Shown here: positions 63,440-64,000 of the stretch, one piece after another
How the letters are laid out: each line of letters begins with the position of its first letter
How positions within the stretch are numbered: the first letter of the stretch is position 1
Source: Lepidostoma basale
Taxonomy: Eukaryota > Arthropoda > Insecta > Trichoptera > Lepidostomatidae
Direction of reading: 5' to 3'
Length of the DNA stretch: 64,000 nt
NCBI GenBank assembly: GCA_022606425.2
Contig: JAHDVF020000876.1
Coordinates: 372,001 to 436,000 of the forward strand
Translations under genes and position numbers: made by a program
Notes under the pieces: generated by a model
What the model saw: the letters and a program-made list of their open reading frames with translations, nothing else
What the model was told of the DNA's origin: nothing
Databases searched by the model: none

Positions 63440-63965
63440 ATTTGCCTCAAAGTTTTAGAAAATAACTGCTGAAAATGTCTTTTGAATGTAGTTGTAGATG
63501 ATCACTTAAAACCATTAAGTTAGATAAATATGGATAAAAACAAAAATTTACATAATGTTTTTCTTGGAATTTTCAAAAAAGATACACATTTATATTTATA
63601 TTTGGATATGTCTTCTTCAAAGTCTCGTTTTTACAGTTTGGGTATATTTTTCTATGTTCTTGCACACAACATAATAATAACTGCTTATGTTTTTCATCTG
63701 CGGTAGTCAAACAATGAAAGCTCTTTCAGCTGTGTCATTAACTGCTTTTAAGCTAGTAACCTTATTTTTAGCTTCCCCAAGCTTGAAGGAAACTACTATC
63801 AAGTTTCAGTCGTGAAAATAATTTTTTACTTTTTACAGAAAAAAAAATCACTCAAACATTCACCGCCGGGTTCCATTTAATCAATTCTGAAAGTTTTAGC
63901 TCGATCTGCTGGCTATTTGCCGAGTAAATGGTCTTCACAATAACAAACTTTGGCTTTTATTTATA
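63440..63965 (-). pseudogene. Second copy of the HHIL / HQARWMARAIY-type element, 3' part
   Basis: Read on the minus strand, this matches 25540-25830: tagtttcctt-aag, gctagtaac.. complement of ggttactagcttaaaagc, gactaccgcagatgaaaaac..cataagcagtt, ttgtgtg-aagaacatagaaaaat, and actttgaagaagacatatcc. The matching ends toward the window edge. Confidence 0.75.
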
Positions 63966-63968
63966 TAG

Positions 63969-64000
63969 AAGATAGAAGATAGATAGATAGATAGATAGAC
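63969..64000. repeat. (GATA)n microsatellite, runs off the window
   Basis: agatagaagatagatagata followed by further gata units up to the window edge. Confidence 0.9.

Overview
The window is nuclear DNA of an insect, most likely a lepidopteran. Genes are split into many short exons with GT-AG introns, two genes encode insect-type beta-1,3-glucan recognition proteins (CBM39 plus an inactive GH16 domain), motifs such as taggtacctac are frequent, and the mariner, pogo, RTE, P-like and LTR elements are typical of moth genomes. The lepidopteran assignment is inference; the insect assignment is firm.

Four host loci are well supported. (1) 3.6-14.6 kb, minus strand: two GC-rich exons and a CpG-rich promoter-like region of a gene I cannot name with confidence. 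(2) 19.99-22.30 kb, plus strand: a complete 7-exon beta-1,3-glucan recognition protein (487 aa). (3) 33.15-35.25 kb, minus strand: a complete 8-exon paralogue (482 aa), convergent with the first and about 11 kb away. Both are secreted pattern-recognition proteins that would act together upstream of the prophenoloxidase and Toll cascades. (4) 38.4-44.9 kb, minus strand: a complete 14-exon secretory-pathway Ca2+/Mn2+ P-type ATPase (940 aa; SPoCk/ATP2C1 type) with a GC-AG intron splitting its phosphorylation motif. A fifth gene, 59.4-60.7 kb on the minus strand, is a complete 6-exon NDUFV2 (24-kDa, 2Fe-2S subunit of complex I; 244 aa). The exon frames of all four complete genes join without a break.

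Most of the rest is transposable elements: three mariner-type elements (9.3, 28.5 and 41.3 kb); a Tc1-type transposase remnant with an intron-like insert (6 kb); pogo-like elements of three families, each with subterminal repeats (15.0, 16.7/31.5 and 26.5 kb); a 1.2-kb foldback element whose halves are inverted copies (30.1-31.3 kb); several LINE/RTE fragments; a gypsy-type gag remnant (8 kb); an LTR retrotransposon with both LTRs but no coding interior (45.3-48.9 kb) plus three related LTRs (48.9, 61.1 and 62.2 kb); and a 4.6-kb THAP/P-type transposon (52.0-56.6 kb) nested in an older element that ends in about 345 bp of pure (TA)n. Nesting is visible at several loci, and one pre-insertion site is preserved elsewhere in the window. 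Exon boundaries were placed by eye and may be off by a base or so.
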